Under the pieces are notes generated by a model. The model worked only from the letters and a program-made list of their open reading frames with translations, was not told the DNA's origin and made no database searches. From positions 46,812,965 to 46,876,964 of the forward strand of contig OU015530.1 in assembly GCA_907165065.1 (NCBI GenBank): a stretch of 64,000 nucleotides of DNA, written 5' to 3'. Of this stretch, positions 13,691-27,761 are shown one piece after another. The position numbers were made by a program, and so were the translations under genes. Position 1 is the stretch's first letter; each line of letters begins with the position of its first letter. Origin of the DNA: Caprimulgus europaeus (Eukaryota > Chordata > Aves > Caprimulgiformes > Caprimulgidae).

Positions 13691-16600
13691 AACTTTACCC
13701 ACTCAAGAACAGACATTCTCTAGGAGCTCGTTTTTTCACCCACTCATTATTTCATTTATAGCTAAACCGAGCCATAGGAGATTAGCTTGCCTACAGTCCA
13801 ATTTAAGGTGATGACCTTTAGGGAGAACGATCACATGATGGCAATAAGGCATGAACAAAATAGCCCCAATAAAATCACAAATTCCTGCAAGGAAGACACG
13901 GGGGTTTTATTATCCTTTCGATCGGCAGAAGCCAGTATTGCTGATCTGTGCTGCCACCCTGTGTCACTCAGCACTCTGCCTTGTGATTTCTGTTCCTAAC
14001 ACACGGAGTACATTCTGTGCAGCTCAAAATGCCTTACAATATTGGCCCCTTTTCTCTTTCCTTTGAATTGAACCTAGCCCACACCAAACACCCCACACTA
14101 AATTCCCATCCAGTGAGTGGGGTGTATATTTCAGGAGGAAGTATTTGGTATCAGCCTGGTTCCAAATACATGCGTGCCTCAACAGTTAAAAAATAAGCTT
14201 TCATCATACCAAAGTCAAACTGATATTTACCACAAGGGACAGACATCATCACATGCTAATTGTCAAATAGGTTATGCCCTGATTTAATTGGAAAACCACA
14301 ATTGAAAATGATGGATAATGTTTTGTTATGTTTATTTCAAGGCATTGCTTAATCACACTTATAGTTCATGATGGGGAAACGTTTTAATTGAATTTCACTC
14401 GGTCAGTCTGGGGACAAAGACTGTCCTTTCATTTTCATGTGAAGTCCTTCAGGCAAGGAGACGTTGATCTTCAATCACAGCCTTTAAACAGAACTACAAT
14501 TAATAAACACATAGTTTACATACATACATATATTTAACTGTAAATTGTAACTTCTAACTCTGTGCAGATGTGCAAGAGCTTGAACGGACATGGGAAAACC
14601 CAGCTGGCTGTTGCCTCATAGGGCAATTATTTTTTCCCTCCGTTGAAGGGTGCAAAGGGCAGAAATATTCCTTTCTTTCAACCACAATGTTCCAGTTCTT
14701 CAAGAAAATATTGTATATAGAGAATTCTACAATCTATTTGTTAAAGTTATCTGCCAGTTCAACCACATGGTGCCCTCTCCCTTGGCAGACAGGAAGAGTT
14801 TTAATTAAAGTGATTTTTTGCACTGTCAGTATTCACCAATCATTGAGTGCCTAAACTTTGTCTTCTTACATCTGAAGTTGAGAGCCCTTCAATCTCCTCT
14901 GGTCTGTCATTCTCTTAGGATCTGTAACAGCCAAAGTAGGCAGCTTTACAGAGCCTCTGCAGTTTTGGCTTTGAGGCTTCAGGTTGTTTCTCCATTTTCC
15001 TTCTGAATCACCTCTTTCCCAGACTGCTGAGTAGGGCATTTCTCATAGGTCCTGTCTGCTTTAGAGAATCCCCAGGCCACTTGGCATTGTGATTTTATTT
15101 ACTGTGACCTGTTTAAAGCCAGGAGGGTACACAGGATCCTTCATCTCTTCATGGGTTTTTGCACGCTATTCTTCATAGTCACAGCTCAGTTTTCCACAAA
15201 TACTCATCAACTCTAGGTATGTCTGCACTGGGGTGTTGGACAAGCTTGTCACAAAATGAGAAGCGTTATAAATGCATCAGTGTCACACTGCACTTGTCCT
15301 AGGGAGATGGTTTTGCCACGGTATGGGAAACACACTGTCTCTGTAACTCGGCCAAGTATCTGCTCATAGGCATGCACTTTGCTGTGTAGCCATACCAAAC
15401 TACTTGAAGCTAGCAGAGGAATCTGGAACATGGTGTTGTCTTATATCACACAAATATGGCTTCATCTTCACTATGCTGTGAAAAAGTAAATATTGTTCTT
15501 CCTATTCATTTTTGTTCCTATCTTGAAGTAACTTCAGCCTGATTTTTCAGAGCAGTCAGCATTTTTATGGCACTTTAAAGTATAGTTCCTTTTGGCTCCA
15601 TTTGCAAACCCACCAGATTTTGCTTTCAGTTTCAAGTTAAAATGATTTCATTTCAAAGCTCTGTTATGGTGTGGCCAGTTTTGTGGAAAGGTAAACAACA
15701 AAAATCCAGCCTAGACTACACATTACAAATTTTGTATGATTTCAGTGGAAATCCACATTGCAGATCAAATTATATACACACGCAATAACTGTGTTAAATT
15801 TTCAGAGAAGACAGTGAATAGCTCTGGAGGAGTTTTATCATTTTGCTGCAGTGTCAGATTTTAGCTTTAGAATATAATCCCACCTGTCTAATGAGCCCTA
15901 AATGCATAGCTTGTCTCACTATCAACTGTGTCAACAGGAAGCTCCTTTTGGTCGACAGCACAATCAATATGGCAATCTGAATGGTAAAAAGGAAGGAAGC
16001 TAAAACCAGCAGTATGACCGGCAAAAAAGCAAGGGTTGAGATGAGGCTTAACCATAAGAAGGGGTGATAACATCAGTTATAAATGAGACAAAGGTAGAAG
16101 CAATACTGTAACATAGGAAAAAATCCTGCTTCAAGGAGGTTTTAAGATATGACAGGGAGCACTCACTCTCTGGAGGATTAGTGACCAATAGCCAGCTCTT
16201 ACACTTTCAGACTATCAGATCCTTTATTGTAGTTTGTGAATGCTGTGAAAGGGTTCAAGTTACCGAAATTCCCTCTGCAGCCCTTCCTCCACCCTGGCAT
16301 CAGCCCTGCTGATCTCCCAGGGCTGCAGAGAAGCCAGAGAGGAGGTGGCTAAAACGCAATGTGCTTTCCCAGAAGCTGTCAAAGGGAAAACTACTATCGG
16401 TCTAAACACCAAAGCTATCTGGAAGATGATTCAGACATTTCTGGAGCTATAAAGGCAGATTGTGCCTTTCCTGGAACAAATCAGTGCAGGCGTAATTTTC
16501 CAGTATTGCTTCTTGAGCAACAACTCTGCCATGCTCCTCAATATCACTTAAAACTGATGTTGTCACCCTTCCCATGGCATAGCCTCAGCTTACCTCCTCA

Positions 16601-18000
16601 CTTGCCCCTTCCTTGGCCAGCTTTGACTTCCACACAGGTGGTACAAATCTCTACCAGCTTTCTGTTGCACTCTATCATTTTCCTTTTACCTCTTCCACAG
16701 TCTCAAATAGCCTGGAAGATGGAGGAGGTTTTTAATTTTTCACTAATCCAACACCTACCATCATGGTGATCTAAAATTCTCCACTGTCAATACCAGTTCC
16801 CTAAAAACTAAGCCATTAATACATGTGAAGAAAGCAAAATTTGCCATTCGAGGAATGTTCTCGGTATAACAAAACCTAAGTTTGGTTGCGGAGGACAAAG
16901 CGTTTTTTGATAGTTCCAAAGTCAGTAATCTAAAAACAGTATTCCCAAGATCTTTTAAGCAAGGTTAAATGGATCATTTAAGAGAAGTAGCTTGTACTTT
17001 TATTTTTCAAATACGTGTAAATTCAACCCAGGTTCCCTAAGGCCTAAATTTTAAGGCTCAGTTGAATTTTAATTGCTTACTAACAATATTATGTAATTCT
17101 CCAATTAATCTTCTCTCAAAACAAGCTTACCCATGAGATATTATTCCAAAGCCTATTTGTGTAAAATTGTTATTTTTGAAAATGAAAATATATTTGATTC
17201 CCTAGCTGGAGTTAATATCTTCTGTTTATGAATGTGTTAAACAGGATCTGAAAATGTAACTATCCAGTTTTGCAGACAAACGCAGCCCTTCTTGTGATTT
17301 AATTACATCAAGCCTCCCTCTGACAACTGTTGATGTACCAGAAGAAGGTTTGAGACCAACATTAGAACGATAGAATCTATAATCTAGAAATGCATGTGTT
17401 CTTTGCATGTTTGGTATTTTATTTAAATGGTTTGCAGGTGTATGATGTGTACATGGGTACTTGATACATTACATAGCACACAGGTAAATATTTTATCTTA
17501 GCAAAACGGTTATCTGAAGGTAAAATGTGTATTTGGTGAGCTCCAGTACCAATAGATAAACTATTGAAAGGAAGGTATTTGAAAGCAGGCCTGGGGCATG
17601 TACATTCAATGGTTTTTGCATGTACAATGATTTTTGTAATGATTGATGTTGTATCTGACATTCAGTGTATACATTATTTCATTTATTGAAAGCTTTGTTG
17701 GTTTTGTTTTGAATGGCAAACTGCATATGCTTGAGTTACCTCAATAGAAAAGCTTATCACATAATAATAGCACACAAACTGCAAGAGGGCAAAAGCTTTG
17801 GCCTGTAGCAGCACTTCTCTAGGCCAGCGTTAGACATTGTCTCATCCAAATGCAATTGCACCCTAAGTTATGTTTAAGAGTTGAATAAGTCAAAGTTATT
17901 ATCGTGTTCACTTTTATGCTCAGCTGATGCTCTAGGGATATAGTCTTCTGCCACTTACATGCTGCTTGGCTCTAGTTTTTCTATCAGGTACTCATTTCAT

Positions 18001-21000
18001 AGGGTGAATTGGAAAATGCTATTTCATGCTCCAGAAACAGAGTGCCTCTTTCAGACTTGCTAAGTACAGAAATGTGAAGTATATAGTATGGGTAAAATGA
18101 AAAATACTACACATATTTTATTGACAGTAAGTGTTCAGGGCTTCAAGTATTTGCTGTTCATAGCCACACATTTTCAGTCAGACTCTTCCAATTTTTGTTA
18201 TAGCCTCACAACTACATGCTGGAATTTTTCTGTTTGTGCCTATGCACCCCATAGTCACAGCGCAGTCAGGTTCTGGATATCACTTCTCCTGATAAAATGA
18301 AAGGACAAGCCTGCATACAAAACTTTGCTGTGCTGATCCTATTTGCAGTGTGGTCCTTCATTTGATCGGCAATTTTTCACATCCTTTTTGTTCTCTGTTT
18401 GTGGGAAACATGTGAAATTACTTTCTAAATAGATAAAAAAGCTGAGTTACACATATATTCCACATACATGTGCATGCAAGCCATACTGAAATATTGTTTG
18501 TTTATTTTTTAACAAGGTAGGAGACTGAAGCTACAATGCTAATTTCATGAGTGATTTTTACACTGGTTTTGCTATGACTTTGGTCAAAATAAGCAAAAGC
18601 AAGCTTTAGAGAATTTGCTGGTCCTGTGAAAGATTCACTTCTGAATTCACTTTTGTGCTCCCAGGAAAACTAACTTAAAAAAAAAAAAAAGGGTCAAAAT
18701 GTGTAAAACCACTACAGAGGTGACTGAGAAGTCTTTGTTCAGAAAATCCATTTATGCAAAATAAGTATTTATGAAAATTACCTTGTTTTGAAATTCATAA
18801 TTGAGGATTAAGATAAACACATACTTGAATTTCAAATATATACAAATAAATTTGCATATCTGTAAAAAGCATGCCAATTCTAAAGGAACTCCAGAGGACG
18901 TATCACCCATATATGTCAACGTATAGGTGCTACGTGATTCTGACAAAGAAAGGAATCTTGTTCTGGAGTCCCATTGATTAATTAATGAAATTCTATTAGC
19001 TTATCTGCAAAATAGATAGTCATAATAATCTTAACTCACTCCTTGAGAAACTGTGAAACTGAGAGACTTGATGACTGAAGCAGAGATTACAGTGATACAG
19101 AAGTCACTGTTAACCTTAGAAAGACCAGGGGTTCTTTTTCTAAGTCAGTGGTAGAGTTAAAGATTCCTAGAGTCATGACATACAGTCTTCAGTTTTAATA
19201 ACTACTAAAGCCATCAAAAAATAATAACTCGATTCTTTTTCATATTATTGGTGCAGGCAGCCATCCAGCACTAAGCTTCTGTAGCAGGTTGCCTTCAATT
19301 ATTAAGCAGTAAAAGGTGGCAGGTCTTTATGAGGAACAGAGATGAAAGAGAATACTTTCCTTTAATACAAGAAGGGAGAGACATGTTGCTGAACATAATG
19401 AACTGTATACTATGTGGAGTACATCATAATGGGCTCTTTATTTAGCTTACATGTGGAAGATGAAACAAATATGTTCATACATTCCAAAGACATCTTTTCA
19501 AAACTTCAAACCATCTCATTTCATTCACTTTGGATAATATTTTACATCTGACAGAGCATAAGCATTGGGTCACATTGCCCATTTGAAGACTTTATGGATT
19601 ATTCAATGGAGAGAGACTTACATGTCCTGAAAACTGTAAGTGAAAGTAAAATGTGCATGATAAAAACCCTGGCTCGGTTCTTCAGCCTTGTTTAGGTAAA
19701 TATCCTGGTGACACACAGCAGAAAGGCACAGCCGCAGGAATAAAAGCTGCATGAATCCTGGCCAAACTGCTAAGGTTACACAAGCTGCAACTATCTGTCA
19801 GCAGGCATGCTTTTCTGCTTTTCTGTGAGTGCAGAGTGGTGGCAATGGTACTTGTGCACCTCCCCTTCCAGATGGCTGGCATTATAGCTACTGATAAGTA
19901 GAAAGCACCCTAAAGAACAAAAGCCATGGGGCAACACTCACGGATGTTTACTTCATGAAACGCTATTTACTTCAATATGACTGACTACACCATATGTAAG
20001 TTAGCAGGCTCTGTTTCACCCATGAGACTTAAAGATTAGCTGAAAACAAGGTTGTGAGCAAATTAAAAAAAAAATATTCACTGTCTTCAACATTTCTGAA
20101 GTGTTTTGACTCTGAATCTTCAGAACATTGACCTGCATTTTAAAGTTTAACTTCAATGGTACAAAATGATGGCATGAAATACAGACATTTAACAAGTCTT
20201 ACAATTGTGTTTCATGTCTAGAATATGATTATAAGAGTTGGCCAACTGCAGCACCATCATGTAGACATTAACAGTGGAAGATACAGATGGCTTCTGCTTA
20301 GCATGTGTTTGTAATAATAAAGTGTAAGTCAAGTTGTATTTTGTGCTGCATTTTAAACAGCTGTGTAAGAGCCAGTAGAAAATCTAACACCAAGTACGAC
20401 TTAAAATACAACACTGCTTTGCTTGTCTCAGAAACAGTCAGTGAACTGGATGTTTTGATTACTTCAACTTGATATCATTTGTACATCTTGATTTTTGAAG
20501 AAAATTAGACTTGTAGCTCATGTCTTTCCTGTCTGTCATTGAATTCCCATCTCCTCCACCAACTAATTGCAAAGGAACTTGATGAGCCCGAAGTCCCAGG
20601 GATATTAACTTCCATGTTTTGTTAAAAGAGACAGATGAGCAGCAGAAAAAACTTAAGTGCTCAGATGAAGGAAAATCAGGAAGAGCCCATCCATTATATG
20701 TTCAGTTTGCTGAGCAATCTGTCTGTGCATCACTCCAAATCAGGTACAGCATATGATTTTACATGGCTGGCACAGGGAATGCAAAATCATAGTAGCGCTG
20801 AGAGGATCCTGAGAGCATTGCAATACAGGCACAGATAATGAGGAATTGCTTTACTTCAATGTAATGGATGTAGTCAACAAGAAACAATATTAGGTTATAC
20901 CTGCTGGTGATGGAAGAAATTGTCTGAACACCTGCCTCTTTGCCTAACAAACTTCTGATATCTAAAGCAGTCATAGATGCAAATAAGGCATTTTTACTGT

Positions 21001-24000
21001 CACTGCTACTTCAGCATGTCAGACTACATCCAGCTGAGTACTCTGAGTGTTCAAACAAGCATTCAAATAAGGAAAGTTGAAGACAGTAAATAATTGTTCC
21101 TTTGGCTATTGGAGTACAAACCCTAGCTACACCATGGCTTGACAGTTCACATCACAAAAACATTAATTCACTCTCAAGCTCTCTTTTGGAGTGAATAACC
21201 TCATCCTGAAACAAAATCTGGGTGACATTACGGAGACAGTTTGCTCAAAGATCCCTTCTAAAAGGCAGTTGGACCAAAACTTTACTGGGTTAGGCTGCCA
21301 TCACCTTACAAAACCCTCTGATTTAATCCTGGGGCTTTGCACCTCAGGTTTCTTCAAGGCCCTTTTCCCACACATGGAGGGATGCTGCACAGTTTCATAT
21401 CACAAAATCACTGCCTCAGTAAGCTGTATTACAGCTCTCTTACTACTTCAGGTAATATAAACTGAAATTCCCCTCCTCTCAGCTATGTCTTAGGGTCTCA
21501 TGGAGACCAAGGGCCTAGTGTGGACCTCAATTTTTATGAACCTTCTCTGGTTGGGCAGTTAGAAAATGCTCTTTATCATAGGGATATCCTGCTACCCTGA
21601 CACTTAAGTATGTAAAAAAATGCAAGAAATTTGAGGGTTAAATATTTTTACTCTCCCTCCTCTCCTCCTTCCAAAATGAAAGATAAGAGATAACAAGAAA
21701 AAGCTCTTTCCAGCATGTGGCAGCTGAAGCATAAACAGATGCACAATGATTTTTCAACTACTTAAGACAGCATCAGACATGGACTAAATCCCACCTCTTC
21801 TCAAAATATGTTTCGTTTCAACCAAACCAAGGCATGCATTTAATTTTTTTTTTCCATTACTGCAGCTCCACAGGATCTAGCATGTCATTTTGCAGATATG
21901 GGCAGTGAGCTCACTTAATGAAATCTTTAACTCTGCATAAGCTTCACGACTCTTTTATGCATGCATTGTTCTTCCCCCGCACGAAGAGTACACTTTGGCC
22001 TGTATCTCTGCTATAAGTGTATCTGCACTGTTAGGGACTCAATAAAGGCTCTATGTCAATACTGTGACATTGAGCAAGACTGAGGTACCTTGTTAGAGCT
22101 ATGTGAGAGACTACGTCTTCACAGCATTAATCTGTATTCTGTCTTGTCTTACTCTGGTGCAACAAAGAAGTTAAGAAATAAAATATAACCCAACTAAGGC
22201 TAAAAGAAAATTCATAAAGTGTGGAACTCGCTGCAGTATCAAGAATGGAGCAGACAGCATAGTTTTCTACTTGTTTAGCATCTTCCTGGTGTTGTGGACT
22301 ATAGTTCATGAGTGGGTCTGAGAAAACAACAGTGGAATTTCTTAACAGTGAGGCTTTTGTTTTTCTTCTATTGGCAGTAATTCTTGATTACCTGTGTTAC
22401 AGCTGTCTTCCTACAGCAAATAACATTACTAATGGTTAAAGTGGAGACAGTCCCAAAGTGTTTCTAAACAGGTGAATGAAAAGACTGATAAGAATATTTA
22501 AGCCATGCAGCTCAATATTTCTGGGTACTATAAGCAACCAGCAAAGGAAGATTCTTCCAAACAGAATTGCCTTAGAAAATAAGTCATAAATTTTTTCAGT
22601 CTTACTCTATGGAATAAAATGCTGCCACTTCTCTATTTCACTGTTTTTGTTGTTCCTGGGATTCATACTCCTTCAGCTGTCACTGTTAACAATTGACTCC
22701 TACAGACTTAAATATAGTATTAAGTTGCAATCTGGAGAGAGTACAAAAGTTTTGCATGAAGTTCTGTTTAACCCCTGAGAAACTGGGGTGCTGAGCAACT
22801 TTCCACTCCTACATTTGTCATATTCTACAGCAACGCTTTTCAGTTAGTGACAATACTTTGTAATATCCTGTTTCCTACAAATAATATTGATATGACTTTA
22901 GCTTTCTTCACTTATATGTATGCACAATATTACAGAACCACATAATTTTTGTCAACCTTGTCCTAACCCCTATGTCTCGTTTACCATCCTCTCTCCTTCC
23001 TCTCTCTGAATTCCGCACTGTCACACTATCTGTCAGCAGGGGAAGAAATTAAATATTTAAATCTTTTAATAAAGATGCAGAAAAAGATGTGAAAGAGGGT
23101 AGTAGAATTATTTGAAATGTAAACTATTAAGCAAGGTTTTCATTTTGATTGTAATCAGGTATTCTGGTCTGGTTAAGATAATCCAAAGACACAGAAGCAC
23201 TTCTGATACACTACATCACCCCAGGCTTTTAGCAAGACATATGATTTTCCTTTTTCTTTCTCTCAAATCACTGGTTGGGAACAAACCTGCTCCTAGCACT
23301 GTAGCAATGGCAGACATTCTGTTCTCTGACAGTACAATACAAAGCAGCGCTGGCATGTGCCAGCCTCAGTCCTGCCTGGGGTCACACAGCCTGGTGGAGA
23401 GCCTATTTCCACCTTGTGGGATCTCTTTTGAGAGAAAATGTCCAGAAACCACCGCACAGAACATTGTGCTAAGTCTTCATTCTATTTTCTACTATAAAAT
23501 CTTTATGGAGAACATTTCCCTTTCTTTCACTCTACCATGTGTGCATTTAATAAGTTTACACCTGCCACTGACAGGAGTCCTGCTAACAGGCAGACAAACA
23601 CTGGGATACTCCCAAGTCCTAAATTTCAGGCTAAATAGATGCTTGTGAAGGTAGGAAAGAAGCAGAACAACAGCAGCAGCACAACCAGCAGCTTCTGTCT
23701 CTGCCTCTTACCTGCAAACTTGTCTGGAAGAAAACATGGACAGAGTGAATTAGGAAGTGTGCTGAGGCCTGGTAAACTTTCCTCTCCATATGGCTTTGTA
23801 AAGCACCGATTTCAGTGCCCTGCTGAATGTTGGCTGACACCCATGGTGCAAAACCCTTGGCTTGCTAGCGTTTTGTTATTGAAGAGAATACACTTAAAAA
23901 TAGGAACACACATAATTTTGGAAACAAAACTGATACACAAGCAAACAGTACTAGCGGGGTTCAGCGATGTTCAAGGTGACAGCTGAAGCTGGGGTTGTGC

Positions 24001-27000
24001 TCATGTCCTCTCAAAGACCTATTCTCACCAAACCCTCTCTCAGAAAGATGATGGGTGGTGCACCCAGGGAACCAGGGAGGAGAGGGGCCGGCATCTGGGA
24101 TGCAAAAGTTAATTCTTAACTGGCTGCCACACTGTTGTCACGAACTCCCTTCACAGTCTTTATTCATGGACTTCAGAAAGGGGCTGAGAGGCAGATAGTC
24201 TCGTCATTATTTGTCCACTGACAAAGCACAATTTCTAACATACCAACTGTATCCCCTTTAAATTTCTAACTTTCAGTAGACCTTGAGCGTAGCCTTTTTG
24301 CCTTTAACTTTTGCCAAACTTCATAAGTTTTATGTTTCTTTTGACAATAAGCAGTACAGGGCTGTGGAGAATATCATCCGTCTCCCCCCTGGGAGGGTGA
24401 AGCAGACACAGAAGAAATAATTTTTATTACCTTTAACCCTGAGAAAACCCTAGAAGAATGGTGCAGATGCAGTCTACTCCCTGTGCAGGGAGAAATGTTG
24501 AGATCCAAGCACACTTGGTAGGGAACACAATAGAAAATACAGTTATCTAGTTGTAACAAGCATCTACTGAGTATTTTTCAGAGATTTTAAATTGGCAAAA
24601 TTTGGGCCTTATTGCCCATAAAGATAAGAAAAGATGCACTTGACAAGTGGGAGGGACCAATCTCTGCTCCAGAAAATAAAGAATGAAACTTCTCAGTTAA
24701 ACACAAAATAGCATTTAATTCCTAAATACTTTTAGTTGATTTTTTTAAAGAAACAGCTTGTGCGGGCATGGAAATTTAGCACAAATATTTCATTTAGATA
24801 AACTTGTGATTGGAAACAAAATCTTTTGAAGGAAATTAACACTAAATAAAGGTATCTGTCTAGTCAAACACTGAAGATTAAACTGTCATCTCATTTTCAC
24901 TAGTAGAAAAGCTCTTTACGGTAACTGCAGTTACACAGAATTTATATAGTTACATAGAATTAAATAACTGAAAGTAAAATCTGGTCATGGTAATCCAAAC
25001 GGTTTTATGAGATTTATCAAGACAAGTCCAAGTTGACCAAGATCATTTTATACCTGCTATGCTCTTACATGGCAGTGAGGTTTTTCTGAATTATCCTTCA
25101 GATGCAAAAGCTATGTTTGCAAAATTATATATATATATATATATCCAAGTGTGTGCCTATACATTCAAAAAGAATATAATGTACTACTCTTACCTTACCA
25201 GTGCAGCAGTAATCTTACACAGTGAGAAAATAAAGAAATAAAAAAAAGTGTAACAGATCAGTTTCTGTTCTGTTTCCCAGAAGAAAAGGTCTGACATACA
25301 AAATACATCAAAGACAATAGCAGGAGAAAGAAAAAAATATTTTTAAAGTTCTCTAAGGGGTACTATAAAGACCTCCAACTTGTGATTAAATTTAAGTTTA
25401 GGAATGATGTTTGATATATTTTGAAACTCTGCCCACTCAGATAGGTTAAGTTTGTGAAAGGTTGCATGTCAATTGCTGTCAGTGATATAAAAACAGGCAG
25501 CCAGTAAATCATCCTTCCAATATAAACATCAACTAAAAATAAATAAATGTCTGCAGCAGAATGCCAGCCTGATGTTCCATTAAGATGAATGTTATAAACC
25601 TTGAAACAAACTAAATATTGATGACAAGATATTTATAAAAAGAGACAGTAGCTTACAGTCAAATTAGGAAACTCTTAGTAAAATCAAACCAAAAAGTCAA
25701 AAGAAAAAAAAGCATAGTTTTTTTAAATAAAAATTGCTGCAAGCTAACCTTGCCAGCTATAAACCATGAGTATATGAAAATATCTAGAAATACTTGAAAA
25801 TTGCACCATGCAGTGTAAACTCACTCTATGTGAGTGTCAGAAGTACTTTTCATGTGTTTATTTTTTTGTGAACATTATTCATTATATGTTTATGTAATTG
25901 TCTGATTTTTAGCTTGGAAAAAACAAAACAAAAGAAAAAAAAGTAAAGTTCCCATCAGGACTAGTTCTTCATGGTGTTAGAAACACAGAGTTTCTGGAAA
26001 CGCATACTGAAGCATGTACTGAAAAGAAGCATAAACTGGAAGCAGCTCCTATCAAACTGGTGTGACTTGAATCTGATCTGAAGCAAATACAGCAAAAAAG
26101 GACACAAACCTCAAGAGGTGAAATGGCAGAAGGCATTGAGGAAATCATGCATAATGAAAATAGGTAGCAAAGAAATGGCATAAGCCAGTATGCAGCATCT
26201 GAGTTTACATGAAAGCTACTGGATCTTTTCACTAGCCTTAAAAAAGAATGAGAAAGATAGGTAATTAAGACAGATGAGAGGTTATGCAGGTTAATGCACA
26301 ACATCCCAATTTTAACTACAGCAAGTTATTGGCTTTTTTATTTAATTTAAAAATTAATGAAATGGGAAAATTAATGGGAAACACAAATGAGAAAAACAGG
26401 GGACATGAAAGGCGCTGGAGCGATCAGGAGCCATGCAGCTATCGGGGACATGGAGAATGTGCTTTGGAGCAGTGTGGCTGGCAGCAGGGGCAGGGAGGGC
26501 AGCAGAGCAGTGAGAAGGCTGAGCCAGGCGAGGATGATAAAATCCCTAAGGTGACCCATCACAGACAGCAGCAGGAGGCAGACAGCTGCATGCAGGGCAG
26601 TGAAGAGGAGGAAGAGGTCAGAGATCGTAGAGACAAAAATTCCCAGGATACCATAAATTCAATTTTTTTCAGTTAACATCATGGCCAAAGAACTGAAGAC
26701 ATGGTGTGAGATATGCCAGGCACCTGCTTTTCACTCTGCTTTTGTTTAAGATCCCACACAGTCTCCACTTTTGGCATCAGGCCTCTTATGTCTCGAAAGA
26801 TAATCAGGCTCTTACATTCAGGAATGAGAGGTTTGTAATTTGGTGGCTGTCCTTCACAGATGCTAGCCTTCTGGGAAACCTCATGGGCATGCAATGTGGA
26901 ACCAGTTATCAAGTTACTATCTAAAAATCATATTACTTTGCATAATGGAAAGAATAAAAGCCTAGTCATGGAAGCACAATGTACCAGCACTCTCCTAGTG

Positions 27001-27419
27001 GGTACAACAATGTCCTACAAATCTTCACCGAGGTCCCTGTTATGACATTGACTGGGAGAAGTACATTGGTGTCTCTGCTAGCTTATCTCAACCATGCTGT
27101 CCCTGTGTGACAGGCCTTGCACCAGAGATAAAGGCTCTGCATGTCGACACAAGTACCGGATTAAAGCCTGGTTTAGTTACCCACTTCTGGGTACTTTGCT
27201 CATTTTCCTCACAAAATCTTTGCATAGAATTAAGATACATTGGCAAGACATGGCTGAGGAGAGATGCAGCCCTCGAAACGCGTTTATCTCAGGTGTTTGT
27301 TTTTAATTTGAAAAAAGCAAAGAACAGCCTCTACTCAAAGGTCACTCCTTTCACATCCAACACAGCTTTTGGATTTCCTGGGAACTTCCTGAACAAGCAG
27401 AAACATTTCCAGAAGATTC
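18001..27419. other. Intergenic up to the PITRM1 CpG island
   Basis: AT-rich, no recognisable gene. It contains the (TA)n run at 25,126 and a more GC-rich patch at 26,400-26,650 with a 130-codon charged ORF. The longest ORF here, 178 codons at 23,112, has no domain or coding-like composition. A non-coding RNA cannot be excluded. Confidence 0.6.
25126..25144. repeat. (TA)n microsatellite
   Basis: Nineteen uninterrupted bases of alternating T and A in intergenic DNA upstream of PITRM1. Confidence 0.85.
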
Positions 27420-27687
27420 CCCGCCCCAAGCTCAATCCTCCCCGCAACTCGAATGTTGGGTTGTGTTACCGGCCCTAACCCCACGTCCCACTTTGGGGCC
27501 CGCCACCTCCGAGACCTCTCCCTGCCGGGGGCGGAGCGGCCGCCGCCACCGCCCAACCATCCCCTTCCGCCCCGGTCCCGTCGGCCTGCAGTAACCCAGT
27601 GCGATCGGGCCGCTGTTCCGCTCGCCGCCCGACCGCCGCAGCGCGGGGCGGGCCGCCGGCACGGGCGGGCGGAGCCTCCCGCCGCCG

Positions 27688-27692
27688 CCAAT
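27688..27692 (+). promoter_or_regulatory. CCAAT box
   Basis: CCAAT in the context gccgccgCCAATgcgggcgg, 70-74 bp upstream of the PITRM1 start codon and directly followed by a GC box. This is the usual NF-Y arrangement in TATA-less promoters. Binding is inferred. Confidence 0.5.
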
Positions 27693-27694
27693 GC

Positions 27695-27703
27695 GGGCGG
27701 GGG
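27695..27703 (+). promoter_or_regulatory. GC box (Sp1-type)
   Basis: GGGCGGGGG lies three bases after the CCAAT box and about 60 bp before the start codon. Two further GC boxes lie within 50 bp upstream. Confidence 0.45.
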
Positions 27704-27708
27704 CCGCA

Positions 27709-27718
27709 GCGCCTGCGC
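27709..27718 (+). promoter_or_regulatory. NRF1-like site
   Basis: GCGCCTGCGC differs at one position from the palindromic NRF1 core GCGCATGCGC. NRF1 controls many nuclear genes for mitochondrial proteins, which fits PITRM1. It lies 44 bp before the start codon. Short GC-rich motifs arise by chance in CpG islands, so confidence is moderate. Confidence 0.4.
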
Positions 27719-27761
27719 CGGCCCAGCTGTGCGGCCCGTACCGCTGCCGACGCGCCGAACC

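Larger units (their letters stand above)
9001..18000. other. Intergenic, no gene recognised
   Basis: AT-rich, with no recognisable coding region, RNA gene or CR1. Contents worth naming are the GATA-motif inverted repeat at 12,481, the possible old repeat at 13,480 and an ATTA/AATTG-rich block at 14,250-14,450 that could be a regulatory element. The 136-codon ORF at 16,359 has no recognisable domain. Confidence 0.6.

Noticed and set aside
15210..15800. Possible old DNA-transposon remnants (aggtatgtctgcactgg, agcctagactacacattaca)
   Set aside because: They faintly recall turtle and archosaur repeats, but there are no terminal repeats or target duplications to support an element.
23112..23648. 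Longest intergenic ORF, 178 codons
   Set aside because: No recognisable domain, composition like random AT-rich DNA, and no promoter or splice context.
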